Source: Streptomyces althioticus (lineage in GTDB: Bacteria > Actinomycetota > Actinomycetes > Streptomycetales > Streptomycetaceae). From it: 64,000 nucleotides of DNA. The first letter of the stretch is position 1; each line of letters starts with the position of its first letter. Below the pieces are notes generated by a model, which saw nothing but the letters and a program-made list of their open reading frames with translations, was not told the origin of the DNA and searched no databases. Below, piece after piece: positions 45,076-54,200 of this stretch. Both the position numbers and the translations under genes were made by a program. The stretch spans positions 62,001-126,000 of the forward strand of contig BMSW01000017.1 of NCBI GenBank assembly GCA_014649355.1, in the 5' to 3' direction.

Positions 45076-46401
45076 TCAGCGGAGGCGGCCGGCGCCCGCG
45101 CCGAGACGGACCAGGGCGGGCACGGCCCAGGCGGGGTGCACGGTCCTGCGCAGCGTGGGCGTCCAGCCGGCGCCGGAGCGCAGGGTCTCCTCGGGGATCT
45201 CCGCGTTGTGCACGGCGATCAGGTCGACCGGCCTGCCGTCGACCAGGTTGTGCCGGGCGGTGAGGGGCGCGTCGTTCCAGCGCTTGAGGACCTTCGCCGG
45301 GCTGACCCCCCGGGGCAGGGTGAACGCGTTGTGCTCGGCGACGAGCTGGGACTCCTTGCCGACGCCGAAGCGGTAGCCGTACCCGGAGCCGGCCACGAAG
45401 TGGTTGTTGTAGACGTCGACCTGCCCGAAGCGGACACGCGGGGTGCGCTCGGTGAGGTCCTCGAACAGGTTGTGGTGGAAGGTCGCCTTCAGCTTGCCCC
45501 GGTCGCCCACGGCGGTGGACTCGCTGTCGCTGTTGCCGATGAGGATCGTCTTGTCGTGCTCGGTGAACACGTTCCAGGAGGCGGTGACGTGGTTGGCGCC
45601 CTTGACGATGTCCAGCTCGCCGTCGTGCTGCTGGTAGAGCATGCCGAAGTGGGTGGGGGCCGCGCTGTCGGGGTGCGCGCCGTCGGTGAAGGTGTTGTGG
45701 TCCAGCCACACATGGGTCGAGCCGTACACGACGACGGTGTCGTACTCGCTGTTCCAGTTGCCGCGGTCGCCGTCGGTGGGGTCCCACTGCGGGAAGCAGT
45801 CGACGGGGCTCTCCAGGGTGAGGTTGCGGACGATGACGTTGTCGACGTCCTTGATCTGGAGGCTGGCGCCCTTGATCGCGGCGTCGCGTCCCACGCCGAT
45901 GATCGTGGTGTCGGAGGGGACGTTCACCTTGATGACCGCGTCCTGGCGGGCGGCGGAGGCGCGGCGCAGCCCCTCGGGGCTGTCGTCGGGCTCGTCGGTG
46001 AGGTCACGTTCCAGGCCCCAGGTCTCGGGGGCGTACGCCTCCAGGTAGGCGTCGAAGTCGTAACCGGGGACGGCGAGCGCGTCACAGCCGTCGGCGACGG
46101 CGTCGATGGTGCCCTTCACCTTGATGATCCTCGGGGCGTCCCCGCCCTCCGTGAGGGCGGCGGTGAACTGGGCCCAGTCGGTCACGGTACGGACGTGTGC
46201 GGCGTCGGCGGCGGCGCCTCCGGTGGTGCCCGAGCCGTGGGACGCCCAGCCGTCGCCCGCGGGCAGCGTCCGGCGGGCGGGGGCGCGATGCGATGGGGTG
46301 TGGGCCTGGGCGGTGGTGCAGGTCAGGCCCAGCACGAGGGCGGTGCAGCCGGCCAGCACACCGACTCTCCTGGCATGCCCATGCCATACATGAACGTTCA
46401 T
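45076..46401 (-). CDS. Secreted pectate lyase (PL1)
   Basis: This 441-aa polysaccharide lyase cleaves de-esterified galacturonan by beta-elimination, with Ca2+. A signal peptide (ARRVGVLAGCTALVLGL, then AQA) is followed by a right-handed beta-helix. The PL1 segments are IKVKGTIDAV, TIIGVGRDAAIKGASLQIKDVDNVIVRNL, VWLDHNTFTD and FHHNLFEDLTERTPRVRFG, where the Arg is catalytic. ATG at 46401 has GGAGAG upstream. A 14-bp perfect palindrome covers the start codon. It is 32 bp after the acetylesterase gene. Confidence 0.95.
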   Translation of the reverse strand: MNVHVWHGHARRVGVLAGCTALVLGLTCTTAQAHTPSHRAPARRTLPAGDGWASHGSGTTGGAAADAAHVRTVTDWAQFTAALTEGGDAPRIIKVKGTIDAVADGCDALAVPGYDFDAYLEAYAPETWGLERDLTDEPDDSPEGLRRASAARQDAVIKVNVPSDTTIIGVGRDAAIKGASLQIKDVDNVIVRNLTLESPVDCFPQWDPTDGDRGNWNSEYDTVVVYGSTHVWLDHNTFTDGAHPDSAAPTHFGMLYQQHDGELDIVKGANHVTASWNVFTEHDKTILIGNSDSESTAVGDRGKLKATFHHNLFEDLTERTPRVRFGQVDVYNNHFVAGSGYGYRFGVGKESQLVAEHNAFTLPRGVSPAKVLKRWNDAPLTARHNLVDGRPVDLIAVHNAEIPEETLRSGAGWTPTLRRTVHPAWAVPALVRLGAGAGRLR

Positions 46402-46433
46402 GGTGCGGCTCTCCTGTTCGTGGTCCGGGGGTG

Positions 46434-47222
46434 TTACGCGGCGGCCTCCGGCCAGGTGATCCACGACGGCGGGATCTCCTCGTCCAGCCGCCGCACGTCG
46501 TGCGGCGCGAGCACCCGGGTGCGCAGCAGCTCCCGGGCGACCAGCCGTGCCACGGCGATCGCGCCCGTCGGTGAGAAGTGCGTGTTGTCCTGCTTGGTGT
46601 CGGTCCAGTTGAAGTAGGCCTGCGTCGCCTCGGGCCCCAGCTCCTGCCAGAGCGCGAGGGACAGGGCCTGTACGTCGAGCAACGCGACCCGTTCCCGCCG
46701 GGCCAGCGCGCGCATCGCCGCCGGGTACTCCCCGTGGCTGGGCACGGCCCGCCCGTCCGCGTCGAACCTCCGCCGCTCCACGGGGGTGGCCAGCACCGGC
46801 CGCGCTCCCCGCGACCGGGCGCCGTCCAGGTACAGACGCAGGTACCGCTGATAGGTGGTCCAGGGCTCGGTGTACCGGGCGGGGTCCTCGGTCTTCTCGT
46901 CGTTGTGCGCGAACTGCACGAGCAGCAGATCGCCCGGGCGGACCCCGGCGAGCAGGGCGTCCAGCCGCCCTTCGTCGACGAAGCTCTTCGAACTCCGGCC
47001 GTTCAGCGCATGGTTGGCGACGACGAGCCCGCGCCCGAGCAGGAACGGCAACGCCGTCCCCCACCCGGTCTCGGGCGCGGCGTCGGCGTACTTCTGAGCG
47101 GCGGTGGAATCACCGGCGATCCACACGGTCCGCGACCGGCGTGATCCGGCATATGCCGTACCGCCCGCGCTCACGGCGAGCCCGACCCCGCCGACGACAA
47201 CGTGCCTACGCGAAAGAGCCAC
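46434..47222 (-). CDS. Secreted rhamnogalacturonan acetylesterase (CE12, SGNH)
   Basis: This 262-aa SGNH esterase removes acetyl groups from rhamnogalacturonan. The start SRRHVVVGGVGLAVSAGGTAYA looks like a Tat signal. The catalytic Ser is in VWIAGDSTAAQ, the Gly/Asn blocks in NHALNGRSSKSF and VQFAHND, and the Asp-His pair in NWTDTKQDNTHFSPTGA. These match CE12. It heads the four-gene esterase-lyase block, downstream of the ABC operon. Confidence 0.92.
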   Translation of the reverse strand: MALSRRHVVVGGVGLAVSAGGTAYAGSRRSRTVWIAGDSTAAQKYADAAPETGWGTALPFLLGRGLVVANHALNGRSSKSFVDEGRLDALLAGVRPGDLLLVQFAHNDEKTEDPARYTEPWTTYQRYLRLYLDGARSRGARPVLATPVERRRFDADGRAVPSHGEYPAAMRALARRERVALLDVQALSLALWQELGPEATQAYFNWTDTKQDNTHFSPTGAIAVARLVARELLRTRVLAPHDVRRLDEEIPPSWITWPEAAA

Positions 47223-47254
47223 ACCCTGTGCCTTTCATGGAAGGGGGAGACGAA

Positions 47255-47287
47255 GCGCCCCCTCAGGGGGGCGCGGGGAACTGCGCG
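47255..47287 (+). repeat. Dispersed hairpin-tail module
   Basis: GCGCCCCC, three bases, then GGGGGGCGC (hairpin 47255-47274) is followed by GGGGAACTGCGCG. It lies in the 124-bp gap between the binding-protein gene and the acetylesterase gene, so it probably separates the ABC operon from the lyase block. Confidence 0.85.
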
Positions 47288-47346
47288 CCCGGCCGGGGAC
47301 GGCCCGCAGCCGCGAAACCACGGGCCGCTCCCGACCGAACAGACGA

Positions 47347-48708
47347 TCAACTCATCTGCTCGTCCCACTCCGCCTGGGCCTCGTTCAGCTGCTCGGCCAG
47401 CCCGTCCAGGAAGGCCTTGGCCGTCATGTCCCCCAACAGCACCTTCTGGAAGTTCGGCTCGTTGTCCGCCTTCGAGACGGTGTTCCAGTCGGGCAGGTAG
47501 TACGGCAGCTGCACGATGGTCGTGGACCCGTCACTCAACGCGTCGGCCGCCAGCTTCGTCGGCTCCGCCTTCGCGATCCACGCGTCCTTCGCCGCGTCCG
47601 CGTGCGCCGGCACCTGTCCCGCCGACTCGTTGAACTTCGAGTTCGACTCCGCCGACGCGGCGAACTCGATGAACTTCCAGGCGGCTTCCTTGTTCTTGGA
47701 GCTCTTGAACAGGCCGATGCCGTCGACCGGGTTGGAGACCTGCACCCGCTTGCCGTCGGTGCCGACCGGCTGCGGGATGCCCCGGAACTTCCCCTCGCCC
47801 AGCGCCTTCACGTGGTCCTGGTAGGAGCCCAGGTTATGGTTCAGCATCCCGATCTCGCCGGAGTCCCACTGCGCGACCATCTTGGTGAAGTCGTTGTTGA
47901 GGTCGGCGGCGGGCGTGACCTTCTTGAACAGGGCCGCGTACTTCTCCAGCGCCTTCACGTTCCTCGGGTCGTTGACCGTGGTCTTCTTGCCGGTGGAGTC
48001 CCAGAACGAGGTGATGCCGGACTGCCCGTACATCGCGTCGAGGGCCTGGGCGATGGAGCCGGCACCGCCGCGGATGGTGTAGCCGAAGCGGTTGCTGCCC
48101 TTGTCGGTGAGCTTCTCCGCGGCCTCGAAGAAGCGGTCCCAGGTGGTCGGCTCCTCAAGGCCCGCCTTCTCGAACATGTCGGTGCGGTAGTACAGGACGC
48201 CGTTGTTGGCGGAGGTCGGCACGGAGTACAGCTGGTCGTCCCCGCCGCCGGCCGCGCGCAGCGACTCGATCATGTCCTTGTTGAGCTTGCCGTTGAGCGA
48301 CGAGCCCTCCAGCCGCTCGTCGAGCGGCTCGAGCGCGCCCTGGGCGGCGAAGCCCGCGAGCATGGAGGCGCTGATGCCGCCCACGTCCGGCATGCTGCCG
48401 CCCTGGATGGCGGTGTCCACCTTGGACTGGTACTCGGTGGAGGCGATACCGACGTACTGGACGTCGATGTCCGGGTTGGCCTTCTCGAAGTCGGCGATGA
48501 TCTCCTTCCAGATGTCGGTGCGGACACCGCCGTTGTTGTCCCAGAAGACGATCTTCCCCTTGCCGTCGCCCTCGGCGCCCGCGCCGCCGCTGCCGTCGTC
48601 CCCGCAGGCGGTGGCGGTCAGCGCGAGGACCGCTCCCAGGGCGACGGCCGCCGACGTCCTGCCGCGACGCCCTCTGCCCGTGCTCGTTCCGAGAATGCTG
48701 ATCTTCAT
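47347..48708 (-). CDS. Sugar ABC transporter substrate-binding lipoprotein
   Basis: This 453-aa family 1 solute-binding protein has a lipoprotein signal with Cys35 (LTATAC) after a basic Arg/Gly-rich start. The mature part shows KIVFWDNNGG, WKEIIADFEKANPDIDVQYVG, YSVPTSANNGVLYYRTDMFEKAGL and PTTWDRFFEAAEKL, typical of oligosaccharide binders. It works with the two permeases encoded upstream; no dedicated ATPase is present, so a shared MsiK-type ATPase is likely. Unusually it is the last gene of its operon. The ATG overlaps the GH43 stop. Confidence 0.93.
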   Translation of the reverse strand: MKISILGTSTGRGRRGRTSAAVALGAVLALTATACGDDGSGGAGAEGDGKGKIVFWDNNGGVRTDIWKEIIADFEKANPDIDVQYVGIASTEYQSKVDTAIQGGSMPDVGGISASMLAGFAAQGALEPLDERLEGSSLNGKLNKDMIESLRAAGGGDDQLYSVPTSANNGVLYYRTDMFEKAGLEEPTTWDRFFEAAEKLTDKGSNRFGYTIRGGAGSIAQALDAMYGQSGITSFWDSTGKKTTVNDPRNVKALEKYAALFKKVTPAADLNNDFTKMVAQWDSGEIGMLNHNLGSYQDHVKALGEGKFRGIPQPVGTDGKRVQVSNPVDGIGLFKSSKNKEAAWKFIEFAASAESNSKFNESAGQVPAHADAAKDAWIAKAEPTKLAADALSDGSTTIVQLPYYLPDWNTVSKADNEPNFQKVLLGDMTAKAFLDGLAEQLNEAQAEWDEQMS

Positions 48709-50267
48709 CGGTCGGCTCTCTTCTCCTGGATACGGATCCTGAACTGCGTGAACGTGGCGGTACCGGCGTGTCCCTGACCGGTGGGCGCCAGGGCGGCCAG
48801 GCCGAGCAGAGCACCGACCCAGCGCCAGGGAGTCGCGGCGAAGACCTGACCGGAGGGGCGGAAGCCCTCCCCGGCGCCGTCTCCGCCGCCGTCCCCCGTG
48901 TCGTACGAGAAGCTGCAGCGCGCACCCGCGCCGATGTCGACCCGCAGCCGGGCCCGGCCGCCGGGTGCGGGGCGCGGGGGCGCGGCGTCCCGTTCCCTCT
49001 CGGCGGCCGTCTCGGCGAACCGGTGCACGAGCATCACGGCGCCGTCCGTGCCGCGCTCGAGTCCGATCCAGCTGTAGGCGTCGCCGAGGACCGCGAGTCC
49101 GGCGCGCGCCCCGGGTTCGCCGTCGTCGAGCCGCAGGTCCACCTCGACGGTGCACGGGGCGCCGGGCAGCCGCTGGGTGAGGACGTGGGGCAGGGCGCGC
49201 AGGTCGTGCGCGTCGGGGGTGCGGACGCAGGTGAGGCGCAGCCCGTCGGCGGAGTGGTGGGTGGCCCAGCCGTCCCGGGGGTTGGCGGTCCACTGCCACT
49301 GCCGGCCGGGGCGTCCGCCAGGGAAGTCGTCGTCGGTGGCGGGCGCGGCGGGTCTCTGCGGCGGAAGGTCCGGGCGGCGGTGCCCGGCGACGGGCGCGCC
49401 GTCGTCCCCGATCACCGGCCAGCCGTCCGGGTCCCACTCCATCGGCTGGAGGTGGACGACCCGGCCGTACGCGCCGCGCTGCTGGAAGTGCAGGAACCAG
49501 TCCTCGCCGGACGGGGTGCGCACCCAGCCGCCCTGGTGCGGGCCGTTGACGTCGGTGTCCTTCTGCTCCAGGACCACCTTCTCCTCGTACGGGCCGAAGA
49601 AGGCGCGGGAGCGGAAGGCGCCCTGCCAGCCGGTCTCCACTCCCCCGGCGGGGGCGAGGATCCAGAACCAGCCGTCGTGCTTGTGGAGCTTGGGCCCTTC
49701 GAGGGTGAACCAGCCGGGGATGCGGTCGCCGTCGACGATCACCTTGCCCTCGTCGAGGAGTTCGGTGCCGTGCGGGTGCATCCGGTGGCCGGTGAGGCGG
49801 TTCTTGACGCCGGAGCGGGACTTGGCCCAGGCGTGCACGAGGTACGCCTCGCCGGTCTCGTCGTCCCACAGGGGGCAGGGGTCGATCAGGCCCTTGCCCG
49901 CCTTCACCAGGTGGGGACGGGTCCACGGGCCGCGGATCTCGGGGGCGTTGACCTGGAAGATCCCCTGGTCGGGGTCGCCCCAGAAGATCCAGAAGCGGCC
50001 GTCGTGATGACGCAGGGACGGCGCCCACACCCCGCAGTCGTGCCGGGGCACCGCGAACTCGCTCTCGGGTTCCAGGCGGTGCAGGGCGTGGCCGACGAGG
50101 GTCCAGTTGACCAGGTCGCGGGAGTGCAGCAGGGGCAGCCCGGGGACGCGGCCGAAGCTGGACGCGGTGAGGTAGAAGTCGTCGCCGACGCGGATCACGT
50201 CGGGGTCGGACCAGTCGGCGTCGAGGACGGGGTTGCGGTAGACGGGGTCGTCGGGGGCGGCGCTCAC
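48705..50267 (-). CDS. GH43 family glycoside hydrolase (xylosidase/arabinofuranosidase type)
   Basis: This 520-aa enzyme has a five-bladed propeller with catalytic base Asp in NPVLDADWSDPDVIRVGDDFY, the pKa-modulating Asp in KGLIDPCPLWDD and the acid Glu in FTLEGPKLHKHDGWFWI. A C-terminal beta-sandwich domain (about residues 320-515) follows. There is no signal peptide, so it acts on imported pectin side-chain oligosaccharides, probably arabinose- or galactose-containing. GTG at 50267 overlaps the upstream stop. Confidence 0.9.
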   Translation of the reverse strand: MSAAPDDPVYRNPVLDADWSDPDVIRVGDDFYLTASSFGRVPGLPLLHSRDLVNWTLVGHALHRLEPESEFAVPRHDCGVWAPSLRHHDGRFWIFWGDPDQGIFQVNAPEIRGPWTRPHLVKAGKGLIDPCPLWDDETGEAYLVHAWAKSRSGVKNRLTGHRMHPHGTELLDEGKVIVDGDRIPGWFTLEGPKLHKHDGWFWILAPAGGVETGWQGAFRSRAFFGPYEEKVVLEQKDTDVNGPHQGGWVRTPSGEDWFLHFQQRGAYGRVVHLQPMEWDPDGWPVIGDDGAPVAGHRRPDLPPQRPAAPATDDDFPGGRPGRQWQWTANPRDGWATHHSADGLRLTCVRTPDAHDLRALPHVLTQRLPGAPCTVEVDLRLDDGEPGARAGLAVLGDAYSWIGLERGTDGAVMLVHRFAETAAERERDAAPPRPAPGGRARLRVDIGAGARCSFSYDTGDGGGDGAGEGFRPSGQVFAATPWRWVGALLGLAALAPTGQGHAGTATFTQFRIRIQEKRADR

Positions 50268-51109
50268 GCGGTCACCGCCTTCGTGACCAGGGCGGCGGCC
50301 TCCTCGCGGCCGAGCCGGCCGTCGGCGACGACGGTGACGACCCGGCGCTCCACCGTCTCCCCGGGCGGGACGGGCAGCCGCGCGTCGTGCGCGAGGGAGG
50401 AGCCGACGCCCGGGTACTCCTCGGTGCGCACGAACCACGGGTCACGGCGGGTCGCCTCCGTGGCCGCGGCGAACACGAGGGTCCAGGTGGACCCGGCCAG
50501 GGCGACCCAGCCGGCGGTCCGCCCGTGCGCCGCGTCCGTGCCGTCGGCCGCCTCGGTGAACACGTCCGCTTCCGCTTCCTCCTTGCGGGCCCGCCAGAAG
50601 AAGCCTCCGTAGGCGGCGCCGGGACGCCCGTTGGTGGCGGGGCTGCCGACGGACAGCGGGCGTCCCGAGACGTTGGTGAGCGCGAACGTGAGGTCGAGGG
50701 CCCAGGCGTCGTCGGTGAGGGCGGTCGCGGTGACCGTGCGCTGCTCGCGCAGCAGTTGGCCGGGCGCGGCCATCCAGCGCAGCTCCTCGGTGAAGCCGTC
50801 GGCCTCGCGCCGGTGGTAGGCGGTGTGCCGCTGGGCGCCGTGGTTGTCCAGCTCGGTGGGTCCGCGGCCCTGGACGTAGGTGCGTCCGCCCCAGAAGTTG
50901 AACCCCTCGACGTCGGGAACGGCGACACCGACGCCGAGGTGGTGGGCGTGGTCGGCGGGGCTCAGCTCGGTGACCGCCGTGCCGGCCAGGGTGGTGACGG
51001 GGTGCAGGTAGGGCCGCGGGGAGAGCCGGGCGGGCAGTTCCGGCCGGGTGACGTACCGGCCGACGGGCCGGCCGGCGACGCGCAGCACCACGGAGTCGTT
51101 GCCGGTCAT
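50264..51109 (-). CDS. PmoA-like family protein (DUF6807)
   Basis: This 281-aa protein belongs to the family misnamed methane oxygenase PmoA. It shows RPYLHPVTTLAGTAVTELSPADHAHHLGVGVAV, FNFWGGRTYVQG and LTFALTNVSGRPLSVGSPATNGRPGAAYGGFFWRA. Such proteins regularly sit with Gfo/Idh oxidoreductases in carbohydrate loci, and a role in sugar or glycoside processing is assumed. Start and stop overlap the neighbours by 4 bp. It has no signal peptide. Confidence 0.82.
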   Translation of the reverse strand: MTGNDSVVLRVAGRPVGRYVTRPELPARLSPRPYLHPVTTLAGTAVTELSPADHAHHLGVGVAVPDVEGFNFWGGRTYVQGRGPTELDNHGAQRHTAYHRREADGFTEELRWMAAPGQLLREQRTVTATALTDDAWALDLTFALTNVSGRPLSVGSPATNGRPGAAYGGFFWRARKEEAEADVFTEAADGTDAAHGRTAGWVALAGSTWTLVFAAATEATRRDPWFVRTEEYPGVGSSLAHDARLPVPPGETVERRVVTVVADGRLGREEAAALVTKAVTA

Positions 51110-52311
51110 CGGGTGCTCACCTCTTTCGGCAGACGGTGGTGGGCGGGCGGCAGACGGTGGTGGGCGGGCCGGGCCCAGGGGGCGCCCAGCTCGGAGTAGA
51201 GGGAGAGGCGCTCCGCGGCGGCCGCGACCAGGGCGTCGACGCCGGGCACCACCCGGCGGTCCTCGCCGGGGACGCGGCGCCAGGCGTCGTCGGGCAGCGG
51301 AGACGGGTCGGGGGCGGTGCGGATCGCCTCGACGACCTGCATGAAGGCGCCGGTGTCGTCCGGGGTGACCAGCAGCGGGCTGCCGTCGCGGAGGTGGGCG
51401 ACGAGGTTCTCCAGCAGGTCGGTGCGGCCGAAGCGGAGTTCCTCGGGGCCGTGGTCCGCGCGCTGGAGCAGGACGCGGTCCTGCTTGTACCAGAAGGTGA
51501 TCCGGCCGCTGGTGCCGTGCACCACCACGTACGGCTCGTCGGCCCGCTCCGCGCACAGGGTGGCGGCGACGGTGACCGAGCCGCCCTGGGCGGTGGTGAC
51601 GCGGACGCAGGAGGTGTCGTCGGACTCGATGTCGTTGGCGCGCAGCAGTTCGGTCTCGATGCCGGCGACATCCTCGGCGCGGGTGCTCCCGGCGAGCGCG
51701 AGAGCGGTGGCGACGGCGTGGGCGAGGGGGTTGGTCAGCGCTCCGTCGACCACGTCCACGCCGTCGAGGCGCCGGCGGCCCGCCCAGGGCGCGCGGCGGA
51801 AGTACGCCTCGGGGCGTACCCAGGCCCCGGCCCCGCCGATCCCGGTCACCCGGCCGACGGCGCCCTCGGCGATCAGGTCGCGGATCGCGGGCACGGCGTG
51901 CGAGCCGAGCGACTGGAAGCCGATCTGGCAGGCCACGCCGGCCGCGGCGACCCCGTCCGCCATCCGCCGGAACGCGGCGTACGACGGGGCCGGGGGCTTC
52001 TCCAGGAGCAGGTGCACGCCCCGCTCGGCGGCGGTGAGCGCGAGGGCGGTGTGGGTGGGGATGGGGGTGCAGATCACCACGGCGCGGGCGCCGGTGGAGT
52101 CGAGGAGTGCGCCGAAGTCGGATGACTGCTCGGGGAGTGCACCGCCGAACTCGTCCTCGGTGAGCGGGGTGAGCTCGCAGATGCCGACGAGCCGGACCAG
52201 ACCCTGGGCCTGGAGGCGACGGATGTTCTCCACATGCCAGCGGCCGTGGCCGCGGGCCCCGGCCAGGACGACCGGGAGCGGGGCGCCGGGGGCGGCGGAC
52301 GAGACGCTCAT
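51106..52311 (-). CDS. Gfo/Idh/MocA family NAD(P)-dependent oxidoreductase
   Basis: This 401-aa protein has an N-terminal Rossmann fold (VVLAGARGHGRWHVENIRRL), the VICTPIPTHTALAL strand and the family EKP motif in LLLEKPPAPSYAAF. The C-terminal domain carries the substrate site (DGALTNPLAHAVATAL). Members oxidise sugar hydroxyls. Next to PmoA-like and GH43 proteins it may take part in oxidative glycoside cleavage. A 21-bp tandem duplication near the 3' end repeats AHHRLPP at the C-terminus. Confidence 0.88.
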   Translation of the reverse strand: MSVSSAAPGAPLPVVLAGARGHGRWHVENIRRLQAQGLVRLVGICELTPLTEDEFGGALPEQSSDFGALLDSTGARAVVICTPIPTHTALALTAAERGVHLLLEKPPAPSYAAFRRMADGVAAAGVACQIGFQSLGSHAVPAIRDLIAEGAVGRVTGIGGAGAWVRPEAYFRRAPWAGRRRLDGVDVVDGALTNPLAHAVATALALAGSTRAEDVAGIETELLRANDIESDDTSCVRVTTAQGGSVTVAATLCAERADEPYVVVHGTSGRITFWYKQDRVLLQRADHGPEELRFGRTDLLENLVAHLRDGSPLLVTPDDTGAFMQVVEAIRTAPDPSPLPDDAWRRVPGEDRRVVPGVDALVAAAAERLSLYSELGAPWARPAHHRLPPAHHRLPKEVSTR

Positions 52312-53204
52312 CCCTTCACCGCCCCCGCGCTGAAGCCGGTGATCAGCCACTTCTGGATGAAGGCGAACACGATCACCACGGGGACGGCGGCGATGATGCC
52401 GCCCGCGGCGAGCGCGCCGAGGTCGACGCTGTCCGCGCTCATCAGGGTGTTGAGGCCGACCGGGACGGTCTGCTTCTCCTGGTTGTTGAGGAACATCAGG
52501 GCGAACAGGAAGTGGTTCCAGGAGTGCACGAAGGCGAAGGAGCCGACGGCGATCAGGCCGGGCCGCAGCAGCGGCAGGACGACCACCCGGAACGCCCGGA
52601 ACCGGTCGCAGCCGTCGACCCAGGCGGCCTCCTCCAGCGAGTAGGGCACGTTCTTGATGAAGTTGCTGAGCAGGATCATCGACAGCGGCAACTGGAACAC
52701 CGTCTCGGCGATGATGACGCTGCCCAGGGAGTTGATCATCCGCAGCTCGGCGAAGATCTCGAACAGCGGGACCAGCAGCAGCGCGCCGGGCACGAACTGC
52801 GAGCAGAGCAGCGCCAGCATGAAGCCGCGCTTGATCCTGAAGTCGAACCGGGCGAGCGCGTAGCCGCCGGCCAGGGCCACCAGCGTGGTCATGAACAGGG
52901 TGGCGACGCCGACGAGGACGCTGTTCTGGAAGAAGGTGCCGAAGCCGCGGTCCGTCCATACCTTCTCGAAGTGGGCGGTGGTCATCGGCCAGGGCACGAG
53001 CGAGGTGGAGCCGGCCGGGCGCAGCGCGAACAGCAGGATCCAGTAGAAGGGGATGAGGGTGAAGACGAGGTAGATGCCGAGCGGCAGGTAGATCTGCCAG
53101 CGGGGCGCCTCGTCCCAGGCCCGGCGCCGCGTCGTGGGCCGGGGCGGCTCGGGGACGGCCGGCGCGGGGGCGGGGGCGGCCGCGGTGGCCTCCTTGGTGA
53201 TCAC
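52308..53204 (-). CDS. Sugar ABC transporter permease (MalG type)
   Basis: This 298-aa permease has a Pro/Ala-rich N-terminus, about six helices and the EAA loop SLEEAAWVDGCDRFRAFRVVVLPLLRPGL. LIPFYWILLFALRP and the conserved C-terminal FIQKWLITGFSAGAVKG are typical of MalG-like subunits. GTG at 53204 overlaps the stop of the partner permease. Confidence 0.94.
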   Translation of the reverse strand: MITKEATAAAPAPAPAVPEPPRPTTRRRAWDEAPRWQIYLPLGIYLVFTLIPFYWILLFALRPAGSTSLVPWPMTTAHFEKVWTDRGFGTFFQNSVLVGVATLFMTTLVALAGGYALARFDFRIKRGFMLALLCSQFVPGALLLVPLFEIFAELRMINSLGSVIIAETVFQLPLSMILLSNFIKNVPYSLEEAAWVDGCDRFRAFRVVVLPLLRPGLIAVGSFAFVHSWNHFLFALMFLNNQEKQTVPVGLNTLMSADSVDLGALAAGGIIAAVPVVIVFAFIQKWLITGFSAGAVKG

Positions 53205-54133
53205 TTCTCGCCTCCGAACTTGCTCAGCCGCAGGTAGACCATCGAGCAGAAGAGCAGGATCACGAACGCCACCGTGGTCAGGGCGGACGCGTAGCCGAAG
53301 TCGTGCGCGTCGACGGAGGTGTTGGCGATGTACAGCGGCAGCGTGGTGGTCGAACCGGCGGGTCCGCCGCCGGTCAGCGTGTAGAGCAGGTCGACGTTGT
53401 TGAACTCCCACACGGCGCGCAGCAGCGTGGAGAGGATGATGGCGTCCTTCAGGTGCGGCAGCGTGATGTGCCAGAACTGCTTGAGGCGGCCGGCCCCGTC
53501 CACCTCCGCGGCCTCGTACAGGTCCTTGGAGACGGACTGGAGGTCGGCGAGGATGAGGATCGCGAAGAAGGGCACCCCGCGCCACAGGTCGGCGACGACC
53601 GCCGCCGGGAACACGGTGGAGGTGTCCGACAGCCAGCTCACGCCGTACTCGCCGATGCCCATGTCCGCGAGGTAACGGGTGATGCCGGTCTGGGAGTTGT
53701 AGAGCAGCACCCAGATCGCGGAGGTGAGCACGCCGGAGACGGCCCACGGGGAGAAGACCAGCGCGCGGCCCAGACCCCGGCCCACGAAGGTCTGGTTGAC
53801 GATGAGGGCGAGGGCGAGTCCGAACAGCAGCTGCAGGCCGACCTCGACGAACACCCACTTGGCGCTGAAGACCAGGGTGTCCCGGAAAAGGGGGTCCTCG
53901 GTGAAGATGCGGGTGAAGTTGTCGAGGCCCGCGAAGCCGTTCCGCCAGGGCTTGGTGGGGTTGTACTCCTGCAGGCTGTAGTAGAAGACGCTGAGCACCG
54001 GGTAGGCGATGAACCCCAGCATGAGCAGGGCGGCCGGCGCGATCAGCAGGTAGGGCAGTCGGCGGGGTGTGGCGGAGGCACGGCGCCGCCTCGGTGGCGC
54101 GGGCGGTTTCGCCACGGCTGCGGCTTGGGCCAT
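53201..54133 (-). CDS. Sugar ABC transporter permease (MalF/UgpA type)
   Basis: This 310-aa permease has a basic start (PPAPPRRRRAS), six helices and the EAA loop DLYEAAEVDGAGRLKQFWHITLPHLKDAI. YPVLSVFYYSLQEYNPT is typical of MalF-like partners. It is the first gene of a six-gene overlapping series (two permeases, oxidoreductase, PmoA-like, GH43, binding protein). A LacI-type operator candidate lies about 70 bp upstream. Confidence 0.94.
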   Translation of the reverse strand: MAQAAAVAKPPAPPRRRRASATPRRLPYLLIAPAALLMLGFIAYPVLSVFYYSLQEYNPTKPWRNGFAGLDNFTRIFTEDPLFRDTLVFSAKWVFVEVGLQLLFGLALALIVNQTFVGRGLGRALVFSPWAVSGVLTSAIWVLLYNSQTGITRYLADMGIGEYGVSWLSDTSTVFPAAVVADLWRGVPFFAILILADLQSVSKDLYEAAEVDGAGRLKQFWHITLPHLKDAIILSTLLRAVWEFNNVDLLYTLTGGGPAGSTTTLPLYIANTSVDAHDFGYASALTTVAFVILLFCSMVYLRLSKFGGEK

Positions 54134-54200
54134 GACTGTTCTCCGTTTCTCGGTACGTCGTGCTGTGCGGTGCCTGGCTAGGTGGCTCTCAAGCGCGATA

